A stretch of 7,868 nt of DNA from an uncultured Enorma sp. (lineage in GTDB: Bacteria; Actinomycetota; Coriobacteriia; Coriobacteriales; Coriobacteriaceae), in the NCBI GenBank assembly GCA_905210055.1, contig CAJLVH010000088.1:1-7868 (forward strand). The letters run 5' to 3'. Both the position numbers and the translations under genes were made by a program. A model generated the notes under the pieces. It was not told the origin of the DNA, made no database searches, and worked only from the letters and a program-made list of their open reading frames with translations. Below, piece by piece: positions 1-5,518 of the stretch; position 1 is the stretch's first letter; the number at the start of each line of letters is the position of its first letter.

Positions 1-113
1 GGGCCGGGTACCTGCCCGGGCGCCGGAGTGCTGGGCTGCTGGATGGGCGCGCCGCACGAGGCGCAAACCTGGGCGCCGTCCTCGTTCTGGGCGCCGCACT
101 TGGGACAAAACAT
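1..113 (-). CDS. Zinc-ribbon protein, N-terminal fragment (gene continues past the window edge)
   Basis: Reading the minus strand from the ATG at 113 gives a protein that opens MFCPKCGAQN and carries two CxxC knuckles (Cys3/Cys6 and Cys18/Cys21), the pattern of the short zinc-ribbon domains found at the N-terminus of many bacterial membrane proteins. A Pro/Gly/Ala-rich linker follows and the reading frame leaves the window, so the rest of the protein is unknown. The start is fixed by a GGAAAGGA ribosome binding site 7-8 bases upstream. The gene is a paralog of the complete zinc-ribbon gene at 847-1440: 33 bases (33-65 and 1360-1392) are identical. By analogy the missing part probably contains membrane segments, but this cannot be seen. 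The domain call is firm; the function is unknown. Confidence 0.8.
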   Translation of the reverse strand, partial: MFCPKCGAQNEDGAQVCASCGAPIQQPSTPAPGQVPG

Positions 114-186
114 GATGCATTCCTTTCCGTCCGCCCCGCAGCGACATGCGCGGGGGCAGCCTCTGCCGTGGATTTCCCCTATAGCC

Positions 187-239
187 CCATTATGCCGTTC
201 CATGGCGACAATTAAAGCTCTGAAATGAAAAGTTTGCGT
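187..239 (-). promoter_or_regulatory. Probable promoter region of the partial zinc-ribbon gene
   Basis: On the minus strand a CATAAT -10 box (189-194) sits about 75 bases before the ATG. The same GCATAATGG context is found at the matching place before the paralog at 847-1440. Upstream lies the 13-mer CGCAAACTTTTCA (226-238), also conserved in the paralog. No good -35 hexamer is seen (the best is TTTAAT at 16-bp spacing). The call rests mainly on conservation between the two copies. Confidence 0.45.
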
Positions 240-266
240 AAAAGGGCGACTCCGAAGAGCCGCCCC
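240..266 (-). terminator. Intrinsic terminator of the small acidic protein gene
   Basis: On the minus strand a 9-bp stem (GGGCGGCTC with GAGTCGCCC, one G-U pair) closes on a TTCG tetraloop and is followed directly by TTTT. Stem arms are 257-265 and 244-252. It lies 44 bases past the stop of the gene at 310-645 and before the promoter of the next minus-strand gene, so the two genes are separately transcribed. Confidence 0.85.
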
Positions 267-309
267 GAGACGATTGGATGCTGCTTGTCGGATGCTGCGG
301 CAGGGCAAG

Positions 310-645
310 CTATTTCTTGCCGAAGAGACCGCCGAGCATATCGCCGAGACCCTCGGTGATGCCGCCGAGGTCGAATTTGCCAGCGAGGTTGCCAAGCGCG
401 CCTAGATCGAGACCCTCGGGCAGTTTGATGCCGCTGCCGGTGATATGCTCCTTGATGCCGTCGAGCACGCCGGAGAGATCGTTGCCCTCAAGGTGTTGAC
501 CGGTGATGCTCTCGATGGTGCCCGCCGGATCCGCGAGCAGATCCTTGATGGCTTCGGGGGCGTTGCCGATGTGCTCGACAACCTGGTCGATGATGGCCTT
601 GGTGTCTATGATGTCCTCCGTGTCCGAAGTGGCACATACGCGCAA
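310..645 (-). CDS. Small acidic protein of unknown function
   Basis: I do not recognise a family. The frame gives at most 111 residues from a TTG at 645. It is acidic and rich in Gly, Leu, Ile and Asp, with no membrane segment or signal peptide. The N-terminal half looks helical (around IIDQVVEHIGNAPEAIKDLL), and the C-terminal half is a run of short Leu-Gly segments ending GLGDMLGGLFGKK. The start is unclear. The TTG abuts a TATAGT -10-like box (647-652), so a transcript from that box would not contain it. A strong GGAGG (615-619) lies inside the frame, five bases before an ATA codon at 607-609; starting there gives 99 residues. A strong terminator follows the gene. It sits between two zinc-ribbon paralogs, and a functional link is possible but unproven. 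That it is a real gene is likely, because promoter, SD and terminator all fit. Confidence 0.65.
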   Translation of the reverse strand: MRVCATSDTEDIIDTKAIIDQVVEHIGNAPEAIKDLLADPAGTIESITGQHLEGNDLSGVLDGIKEHITGSGIKLPEGLDLGALGNLAGKFDLGGITEGLGDMLGGLFGKK

Positions 646-652
646 ACTATAC
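609..652 (-). promoter_or_regulatory. -10 box and ribosome binding site of the small acidic gene
   Basis: TATAGT at 647-652 (minus) would start transcripts near position 640. GGAGG follows at 615-619, then an ATA codon at 607-609 with 5-base spacing and no ATG or GTG in frame nearby. A TTGACC lies upstream, but with 25-bp spacing it is too far to be a normal -35. The -10 runs into TTTGCGCG, giving TATAGTTTGCGC, which is very close to TATAGTTTACGC at the palindrome near 5508-5519. Confidence 0.4.
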
Positions 653-742
653 CGTGCGATCGCCTTGAGCGGTAGCGGTCAACCAGTCGTGTATCGACGT
701 GATCGGCCGATACCCAGCACCACGTTATCGCTCTATATGACG

Positions 743-803
743 ACGCCGACGTTTTCGCCTGCTCGACCTGTTGAGAAAGGGGCTTGGCGTAAAACGTCGG
801 CGT
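743..803. repeat. Long inverted repeat, 17-bp arms, 26-base loop
   Basis: The left arm 743-759 (ACGCCGACGTTTTCGCC) is complementary to 786-803 over 17 bp, with a single unpaired T at 790. The 26-base loop contains a possible small inner hairpin (CTCGA/TTGAG). Neither side has a T-tract, so it does not look like a terminator; a separate terminator lies just beside it at 809-828. It sits between the minus-strand gene ending at 847 and the promoter of the small acidic gene. It may be a cruciform or operator, an RNA structure, or the remnant of a short mobile repeat. The rest of the 646-846 gap holds only a 10-bp palindrome (ATCGGCCGAT, 702-711). Confidence 0.75.
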
Positions 804-808
804 TGTGT

Positions 809-828
809 AAAGGCGGTGCGTTGCCGCC
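809..828 (-). terminator. Probable intrinsic terminator of the four-TM zinc-ribbon gene
   Basis: On the minus strand GGCGG (824-828 read in reverse) pairs with CCGCC (812-816) around a 7-base loop, followed by TTT and then ACACAA. It begins about 18 bases past the TAG at 847-849. The stem is short and the T-run is only three, so it is moderate rather than strong. Confidence 0.55.
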
Positions 829-846
829 GATTTAACTAAGCGTGTG

Positions 847-1440
847 CTACTTACGCGCGGCAATCATCTGCAGCACGCCGATGGCGATGCAGACGATGCC
901 GGCAAGGATGTAGAGCCAGGCGCCGATGGCGTAGTCCACGGTGAGATAGCCGCCCATCTGGCTGTTCGCGGTGCTTGCCACAGCGATCACGAGAATGAAG
1001 GCAAGTGCGCCGCCCACGATGGTGAGGATGTCGCTGGCCTTACCCTTGAGGGCAAACGCGGCCACGAGCACGAGGATGCCGGCGACAAGGAACAGGACGT
1101 TCTCGAACGATCCGTCGAGGTGCGATCCGTAGACGTCGATGCCAAAGGTCATCTGCATGGCGCTCACGTTGATGATCCCCGCGAGGCCGTAGAGCGGCAG
1201 GAAGAAGCAGATGATCATCACAGCGCCGCAGATAATACGTGCAAGCGGAAGGATGCCGCCGAGATTGCCGGCAAGTGAGTTGAGCTGCGACACGCCGCCG
1301 TTCACGGGCGAGGGCGTTGGAACCGGGCCGGGCACAGGGCCGGGGGTGGGGTTGTTGGCGGGCTGCTGGATGGGCGCGCCGCACGAGGCGCAGAACTGGG
1401 CGCCGTCGGCGTTCTGAGCACCGCATTTCGGGCAAAACAT
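847..1440 (-). CDS. Zinc-ribbon membrane protein with four predicted TM helices
   Basis: A 197-residue protein with an N-terminal zinc ribbon (Cys3, Cys6, Cys18, Cys21; MFCPKCGAQN then CASCG), a Pro/Gly/Asn linker at about 25-50, and four hydrophobic segments at about 62-89, 115-132, 138-155 and 170-193. It is therefore a membrane protein with a small cytoplasmic metal-binding head. The start at ATG 1438-1440 is supported by GGAAAGGA 7 bases upstream and by the domain beginning exactly there. The frame stays open upstream to about 1599, but that part has no ribosome binding site and contains the predicted promoter. It is the full-length paralog of the fragment at 1-113, and the two genes flank the small acidic gene. 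This architecture is common in Coriobacteriia and Firmicutes and mostly uncharacterised, so no specific function is assigned. Confidence 0.85.
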   Translation of the reverse strand: MFCPKCGAQNADGAQFCASCGAPIQQPANNPTPGPVPGPVPTPSPVNGGVSQLNSLAGNLGGILPLARIICGAVMIICFFLPLYGLAGIINVSAMQMTFGIDVYGSHLDGSFENVLFLVAGILVLVAAFALKGKASDILTIVGGALAFILVIAVASTANSQMGGYLTVDYAIGAWLYILAGIVCIAIGVLQMIAARK

Positions 1441-1520
1441 AGTGCGTTCCTTTCCGTCTGTCCCGCCTGCAGTACTTGCGAGACAGCCTTGACATGGATT
1501 TCTCCTCCAACAGGCTGTCT

Positions 1521-1575
1521 CCATTATGCAGTGTCGAGCAGACAAAAACAGCCGGCAAATTGAAAAGTTTGCGCA
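1521..1575 (-). promoter_or_regulatory. Probable promoter region of the four-TM zinc-ribbon gene
   Basis: On the minus strand a CATAAT -10 box (1523-1528), in the context GCATAATGG, lies 83 bases before the ATG. The 13-mer CGCAAACTTTTCA (1561-1573) lies upstream. Both match the region before the paralog at 1-113 at nearly the same relative positions, while the sequence between them has diverged. No clear -35 hexamer is visible. Confidence 0.45.
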
Positions 1576-1665
1576 GGGACGGGTGAGGTCGCCCTGCATG
1601 CTCGGTGTTTTATGCGTGACGCCGCTCGTTGAAGATGTTGCGACCTAAGTATGGACGATGTGCCG

Positions 1666-1671
1666 TACAAT
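1666..1671 (+). promoter_or_regulatory. Candidate -10 box for the four-cluster ferredoxin gene
   Basis: TACAAT, in the context GTACAATAATA, resembles the ychF -10 (GTACAATAGATA at 3325-3336). No convincing -35 is seen at 16-18 bp. A start near 1678 would give a leader of about 90 bases. It would exclude the in-frame ATG at 1651 and agrees with the chosen start at 1768. Confidence 0.4.
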
Positions 1672-1732
1672 AATACGGTTCCGCAGCGGCGCACAATACA
1701 TTTGCTGCTAGGTGGAAGGGTCGCAATCGACG

Positions 1733-1761
1733 GGACGCCGCGCGCGTCCTTGCAGGGGAGG
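1733..1761 (+). promoter_or_regulatory. Leader hairpin next to a strong ribosome binding site
   Basis: GGACGC (1733-1738) and GCGTCC (1744-1749) form a perfect 6-bp stem around CGCGC. It ends six bases before the GGGGAGG ribosome binding site (1755-1761), which is six bases from the ATG at 1768. The SD decides the start of the downstream gene. The hairpin could modulate translation but may be incidental in GC-rich DNA. Confidence 0.4.
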
Positions 1762-1767
1762 CACATC

Positions 1768-3033
1768 ATGGCGCAGCAGCGCGATATGTTCGACGACCTC
1801 ATCGACATTACCAAAGGCTTGAGCGGCCTCACCGAGCCGTTCAGTGATCTTACGAACGCCTTTTTGGGCAATCCCGAAGCGGAGCCCAAAGAATGGAACC
1901 CGGCGGACTACAAGGAGAAGCCGCGCGCAAACACCGTGCCGTGCCTCGCCTGCCGTTCGGAGAAGAGCTCGTGCCGCGCATGCGTGAAGGCGTGCCCGGT
2001 GAACGCGATCGAGATCGAAGATGGCGGCATCGATATCCTCGATACCTGCCGTAAATGCGGGCTTTGCGCGCCGGTATGTCCCACGGAGGCGATTTACTCG
2101 CCCCAGAAGCGCCCCAAGCGCATCTACGACGCGGTGGCCGCTGCCGCGACGGCCTATGAGACGGCCTATGTGACCTGCACACGCGCGCTGAAGCGGGTTC
2201 CGCGCGAGAACGAGGTCGTGCTCGCGTGCGTGGGCGACGTCACGCCCGAGACCTGGCTTGCGATCCTCATGGACTATCCCAACGTGAGCGTGTACCTGCC
2301 GCTCGATATCTGTACCGCGTGTCGTAACGCCTGCGGCGAGGAGATGCTCGGCGAAGCCATCGCCACCGCGGAGGAGTGGTCTGGACGCGGCATGGGGCTT
2401 GAGGTGGATGCGAAGGCGCTCACCTGCACGAAGCGTCGCGAGTTCGAGCGCAAGGAGTACTTCGACAAAATCAAGCAGACCACGGGCCTTGCCATGGCGA
2501 AGTTCAATCCTGCGGCCGCGGCGGTGACTACCGTCTCGCAGCGCCTCAAAGAGCACACCAAGAAGCTTTCCGCGCTCGAGCGCTCGCTTTCCGCCGCGAC
2601 GGGCGCGAACTCGCTCAAGCGTCGCCGCGTGCTCACGCAGAGCCGGCAGCTGTTGCTCTCAACGCTACAGACGCATCCCGAGCTCGCGCCGAACGTGCAG
2701 GTAAGTACGCCCGAGTGCGATTTCGAGAAGTGCACGATGTGCGGCGATTGCGTCGAGCTGTGCCCGCTGCGCGCGTGCGACCTGGTCGGTTCGGGAAACT
2801 TTACCGTGGAGTCCACGTACTGCACGGGATGCGGCCTGTGTGTCGAGGTGTGCCAGCCGGGTGCGCTCAAGATGGTCGAGCACGACGCCGCCGAGCTCGT
2901 GCTACCCGATTCCGAGGCGGAGCAGAAGGCCGCCGAGGCTGCAAAGGCGCATGAAGAGGCGGAGAAGATGAAGGCAGAGGCGAAAAAGAAGCTCGATGCC
3001 GTTCTCGATCGGGTGGAAAAGCTCGCGGATTAG
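1768..3033 (+). CDS. Four-cluster [4Fe-4S] ferredoxin-like protein with central Cys domain and C-terminal coiled coil
   Basis: A 421-residue soluble protein, probably an electron carrier or redox-partner subunit. N-terminal ferredoxin module: Cys59/62 then Cys69, Cys72, Cys76-Pro, and a clean CxxCxxCxxxCP at Cys94-104. Central region (about 120-240): VVLACVGD with Cys154, then Cys182-x2-Cys185-x3-Cys189 and Cys220, outside any ferredoxin pattern I recognise. A basic helical stretch follows at 255-300. C-terminal ferredoxin module: Cys322-x2-Cys325-x2-Cys328-x3-Cys332-Pro and Cys352-x2-Cys355-x2-Cys358-x3-Cys362. A Glu/Lys/Ala-rich coiled coil occupies 383-418. Four clusters are expected, and the first has a spread-out cysteine set. 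The start is ATG 1768 because GGGGAGG lies six bases before it; the frame is open 39 codons further upstream but without an SD. It stands alone, diverging from the zinc-ribbon gene. No enzyme partner is adjacent, so the donor and acceptor are unknown. Confidence 0.85.
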   Translation: MAQQRDMFDDLIDITKGLSGLTEPFSDLTNAFLGNPEAEPKEWNPADYKEKPRANTVPCLACRSEKSSCRACVKACPVNAIEIEDGGIDILDTCRKCGLCAPVCPTEAIYSPQKRPKRIYDAVAAAATAYETAYVTCTRALKRVPRENEVVLACVGDVTPETWLAILMDYPNVSVYLPLDICTACRNACGEEMLGEAIATAEEWSGRGMGLEVDAKALTCTKRREFERKEYFDKIKQTTGLAMAKFNPAAAAVTTVSQRLKEHTKKLSALERSLSAATGANSLKRRRVLTQSRQLLLSTLQTHPELAPNVQVSTPECDFEKCTMCGDCVELCPLRACDLVGSGNFTVESTYCTGCGLCVEVCQPGALKMVEHDAAELVLPDSEAEQKAAEAAKAHEEAEKMKAEAKKKLDAVLDRVEKLAD

Positions 3034-3115
3034 CGTCGAGATACTGCTCCCCGCCCGACGGGCCTCTCTATCGCGGCCGAATTGATCCTCTTGGACGCGT
3101 TTGTGGCCAATAATA

Positions 3116-3244
3116 AAAGCTTGGTAACACCGATCCAGGTAAAAGGGTGGTGCGATGTGCCCAGCCGCCTGGTACACGGCTCGCTTATCTGGGCGGTAGG
3201 CGAACCTCACCGGTCTTTTCGCAGGATCGGTGTCACCAAGCTTT
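3116..3244. repeat. 129-bp element bounded by 21-bp near-perfect inverted repeats (structured RNA or MITE-like)
   Basis: Arms 3116-3136 and 3224-3244 are complementary at 20 of 21 positions, the exception being an A-C or G-U pair depending on the strand read. Nested inside are AAAAG+GGTG (3141-3149) against CACC+CTTTT (3208-3219, 3-base bulge), then GCCCAG (3159-3164) against CTGGGC (3189-3194), or alternatively AGCCG/CGGCT (3163-3167/3177-3181). Such nested helices suggest a folded RNA. The long terminal repeats without an ORF also fit a MITE, although no target duplication is evident in the AT-rich flanks. Both outer ends run into T-rich sequence, so it could end transcription in either direction. 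It sits in the 357-bp gap 3034-3390. The rest of that gap holds only a weak 4-bp hairpin (3053-3063) and the ychF promoter. Confidence 0.7.
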
Positions 3245-3301
3245 AGATTTTGACCATTTTGGGATTCGCGTGCCTTCGTTGGGCGTTCAAATGCTTGTAG
3301 T

Positions 3302-3331
3302 TTGTAGGTCGCATGGCTTCTCGCGTACAAT
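3302..3331 (+). promoter_or_regulatory. Sigma-A-type promoter of ychF
   Basis: TTGTAG (3302-3307), an 18-bp spacer and TACAAT (3326-3331). Transcription would begin near 3338, giving a leader of about 53 bases before the GTG start at 3391. The promoter lies outside and downstream of the 129-bp inverted-repeat element, so that element would not be part of this transcript. Confidence 0.55.
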
Positions 3332-3390
3332 AGATAGGTTCGAACGAGTCCGCGCCCGCGCGCCGGGTGCGCCAAGAGAGGAAGTGCCTC

Positions 3391-4467
3391 GTGGCTCTGT
3401 CCATCGGTATTGTCGGTCTGCCCAATGTGGGCAAGTCGACGCTCTTCACCGCCCTCACCAAGAAAGGCGGCCTCGCTGCCAACTACCCCTTCGCCACCAT
3501 CGATCCCAACGTGGGCATCGTCGACGTACCGGATGACCGTTTGGGCAAGCTCGCAGATATCGTGCACCCCGGACGCATCGTGCCCGCGACGGTCGAGTTC
3601 GTGGATATCGCCGGTCTCGTGAAGGGCGCGAACCAGGGCGAGGGCCTGGGCAACCAGTTCCTCGCGAACATCCGCGAGACGGATGCGATCTGCGAGGTCG
3701 TGCGCTATTTCAAAGATCCCAACGTCATGCGCGAGGTGGGGCGCGTGGGTGAGTTCGTCGACCCTGCGGCAGACGCCGACACCATCATGACCGAGCTCAT
3801 CCTCGCCGATATCCAAACGCTCGAAAAGCAGCTGCCCAAGCTCGAGAAGGATGCGAAGCGCGATAAGGAGCTCGCGCCCAAGCTCGAGATCGCGCGCCGT
3901 CTTTCCGACTGGCTCAACGAAGGCAACCGCGCCGCGACGCTCGACATGACGCCGGAGGAGCGCGCCGCCGCCAAGGGGCTCTTCCTGCTCACCATGAAGC
4001 CCATGCTCTACGTGGCGAACGTCGACGAGGACATGCTCGGGGAGGAGCTCGAGCCCATCGATGGCGTGCGTCCGATTCCCATCTGCGCGAAGATCGAGGC
4101 GGAGCTTTCCGAGCTCGACGCCGAAGAGGCGGCGGAATACCTCGCCTCGCTCGGTCTCGAGCAGCCCGGACTCGACGTACTCGCGCAGGCGGCGTACAAG
4201 CTGCTGGGCTTGCAGTCGTTCTTCACGGCGGGCGAGATGGAGGTCAAGGCGTGGACGGTGCGCCAGGGCGCGACCGCCCCGCAGGCTGCCGGCGTCATCC
4301 ACTCCGATTTCGAGCGCGGTTTCATCAAAGCCGAGGTCATCGCGTACGATGATTACATCGAGCTCGGGGGCGAGCAGGGGGCGAAGGCCGCAGGCAAGCT
4401 CCGCATGGAGGGTAAGGAATACGTCATGGCCGACGGCGACGTGGTGCACTTCCGCTTCAACGTGTAG
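3391..4467 (+). CDS. ychF: Redox-regulated ATPase YchF (OBG-family P-loop protein)
   Basis: A 358-residue protein close to the usual family length (about 363). YchF/Ola1 proteins are cytoplasmic TRAFAC-class NTPases that bind ribosomes and prefer ATP to GTP; they are linked to the control of translation and the oxidative stress response. Seen here: opening MALSIGIVGLPNVGKSTLF with the P-loop at residues 9-16, G3 DIAGLVKGA at 72-80, the NVDE form of G4 at about 210-213 (in place of the GTP-specific NKxD, matching the family's ATP preference), a helical coiled-coil insertion at about 130-205, and a C-terminal TGS domain at about 279-357 ending FRFNV. The start is GTG 3391, nine bases after AGAGAGG. 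An in-frame GTG at 3367 lacks an SD and would add eight residues. A promoter is visible upstream. The next gene follows on the same strand after 39 bases and may be co-transcribed. Confidence 0.96.
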   Translation: MALSIGIVGLPNVGKSTLFTALTKKGGLAANYPFATIDPNVGIVDVPDDRLGKLADIVHPGRIVPATVEFVDIAGLVKGANQGEGLGNQFLANIRETDAICEVVRYFKDPNVMREVGRVGEFVDPAADADTIMTELILADIQTLEKQLPKLEKDAKRDKELAPKLEIARRLSDWLNEGNRAATLDMTPEERAAAKGLFLLTMKPMLYVANVDEDMLGEELEPIDGVRPIPICAKIEAELSELDAEEAAEYLASLGLEQPGLDVLAQAAYKLLGLQSFFTAGEMEVKAWTVRQGATAPQAAGVIHSDFERGFIKAEVIAYDDYIELGGEQGAKAAGKLRMEGKEYVMADGDVVHFRFNV

Positions 4468-4506
4468 GCACGCGGGTTTCGGCATCGAGCAGATAGGTTG
4501 ATTGCA

Positions 4507-4890
4507 ATGTTCCAATACGGTCGAGTTAACGGGTACCTCACGGTTGCGCTCATAGTGGTGGGCGTGCTGCCGCTGGCCATCACCTTCTTCGTGGTGCCTC
4601 AGTTGCCGGATTCCGTAGCCATGGCGTTCAACAGCGCCGGCGAGGCCACGCGTTTCGGCAGCCGCTACGAGCTCTTCTGGGTTCCCGTGGTGAGCATGCT
4701 CCTGGCGATCGCCACGCTCATCAACGCGCGCCGTTCCGCGAATGCGAATCGCGATTCCCGCGTCGCCGAGGAGCTCGTGTACCGCCGCGGCGTGCGCAAC
4801 GGCGTGGTGATCGGCGTGCTGCTCACGGCCTGCACCATCTACCTACTGTATTCCGCCTATACCGGAACGGGCATCAGCTTCGGGTTCTAG
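4507..4890 (+). CDS. DUF1648-type small membrane protein (SdpI-like N-terminal domain)
   Basis: A 127-residue protein with three hydrophobic segments at about 10-31, 55-75 and 98-118. Between the first two lies LPDSVAMAFNSAGEATRFGS (33-52), which matches the DUF1648 pattern (Pro, then a Phe-Asn-x-x-Gly turn, then a Gly/Ser close) found in SdpI-type immunity/signalling proteins and many small membrane proteins. The usual His before Phe is Ala here. It is much shorter than SdpI itself and lacks the rest of that protein. I chose ATG 4507, nine bases from a weak AGATAGG; an in-frame TTG at 4498 touches that AGG and is less likely. It follows ychF by 39 bases with no terminator between them. The function is unknown; an assignment to toxin immunity would be speculative. 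Confidence 0.75.
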   Translation: MFQYGRVNGYLTVALIVVGVLPLAITFFVVPQLPDSVAMAFNSAGEATRFGSRYELFWVPVVSMLLAIATLINARRSANANRDSRVAEELVYRRGVRNGVVIGVLLTACTIYLLYSAYTGTGISFGF

Positions 4891-4917
4891 CGCGCCGGAT
4901 GAGCTGGCATCACGGCG

Positions 4918-5496
4918 TCATTCCCGTCCTAAGAGCGCGAATAACGCAAGCGTAAGGCCGCCCGCTGCGCGCGGGGGAAAGACGCGTGCGGCGATGTCCT
5001 CGCACGCGCGGCCCGCTCCCGCGAGCGCGAGAACCGTCCCCACTTCAAGCGCAAGCGGCGTATCGTTCGGACACGCGGCGATGACGGCGGTCGAGCGGAA
5101 CGTGGCGCCATGCTTTCGGCAGATGCGCGCGAGCTCGTCGGTGGGGCGAGCGGGCGCGCCGGGTAACGCGCTTGCGTCGAGTGAGATGACGTCGAAGTCG
5201 GCGAGCTGCGCCTCGGTCATGCCCTGGCGCTCGAGGTGTCGCAGAAGCTCATCCGGTTCATAGGACGTCGCGATGGCGATGTCCAGGCGGCGAGTCACAA
5301 CATCCAGCGCCTTTCGTTCTGCGTCCGTTATGCGCGGCCCTCCGCCGGCAGGATCGTCGAGGTCGATGACGACGAGGTGCCATGGTTCGCGCCGGATGTT
5401 TGACATGGCATTGTGCACGAGGGTGAACTCCGGTCTTCTCACGTCGTCCATGAGCAGCCAATCTCGCTTTGAGCACGCTAGGTGTGCAAAATGCAT
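4918..5496 (-). CDS. Degenerate HAD-superfamily (Cof-type) phosphatase homolog
   Basis: The 192-residue frame shows a worn HAD pattern. Motif I is VVIDLDDPAG (43-51 region): the DxD pair Asp45/Asp47 is kept, but the usual GT(L/V) after it is Asp-Pro-Ala. Motif II may be IAIATSYEP (73-81). The C-terminal block CPNDTPLALEVGTVLALAGAG (142-162) lines up with the Cof-type GDxxNDxPML...aG signature, but the Gly-Asp of motif IV is Ala140-Ala141. A following stretch AARVFPPRAAGGLTLALFALL resembles the end of Cof proteins. It is shorter than a Cof phosphatase (about 270), implying loss of the cap domain. Activity is doubtful. The start is uncertain: ATG 5496 has no SD and lies five bases from the 18-bp palindrome, and a GTG at 5416-5418 has GGAG nine bases upstream. 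It ends 27 bases from the convergent DUF1648 gene with no clear terminator. It diverges from the XRE regulator, a probable target pair. Confidence 0.6.
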   Translation of the reverse strand: MHFAHLACSKRDWLLMDDVRRPEFTLVHNAMSNIRREPWHLVVIDLDDPAGGGPRITDAERKALDVVTRRLDIAIATSYEPDELLRHLERQGMTEAQLADFDVISLDASALPGAPARPTDELARICRKHGATFRSTAVIAACPNDTPLALEVGTVLALAGAGRACEDIAARVFPPRAAGGLTLALFALLGRE

Positions 5497-5500
5497 CGAA

Positions 5501-5518
5501 CGTAAACTATAGTTTACG
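5501..5518. promoter_or_regulatory. Perfect 18-bp palindrome, probable operator of the HAD-like/XRE pair
   Basis: CGTAAACTATAGTTTACG is fully self-complementary and lies in the 54-bp gap between two divergent genes. Its centre contains TATAGT on both strands (5508-5513 plus; 5506-5511 minus), so it would overlay the -10 box in each direction. No good -35 is seen on either side, suggesting weak or activator-dependent promoters. The nearest candidate ligand is the XRE-type protein encoded at 5551; autoregulation is typical of that family. Confidence 0.65.

Noticed and set aside
1651..1767. Upstream ATG extending the ferredoxin protein by 39 residues.
   Set aside because: No ribosome binding site, it overlaps the likely promoter, and the ATG at 1768 has a strong GGGGAGG at ideal spacing.
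3053..3063. GCCC-GAC-GGGC hairpin after the ferredoxin gene as a terminator.
   Set aside because: Only 4 bp of stem with a 3-base loop and no T-tract; too weak to call.
3141..3155. AAAAGGGTGGTGCG resembles the T-box riboswitch core (AAGGGTGG-x-ACCGCG).
   Set aside because: The ACCGCG half is missing, there is no Stem I with specifier loop upstream, and the downstream gene is ychF rather than an aminoacyl-tRNA synthetase or amino acid gene.
3165..3174. CCGCCTGG resembles the 3' part of the ZTP riboswitch.
   Set aside because: The upstream conserved segment is absent and the next bases do not match the consensus.
3337..3345. GGTTCGAAC looks like a tRNA T-loop.
   Set aside because: Flanking bases do not form a T-stem or acceptor stem, and it lies in the ychF leader.
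2902..4515. Very long minus-strand open frame (537 codons) opposite ychF, and similar frames at 1708-2556 and 6992-7465.
   Set aside because: They lie antisense to clearly recognised genes, have compositions typical of the reverse strand of GC-rich coding DNA, and show no domain or ribosome binding site.
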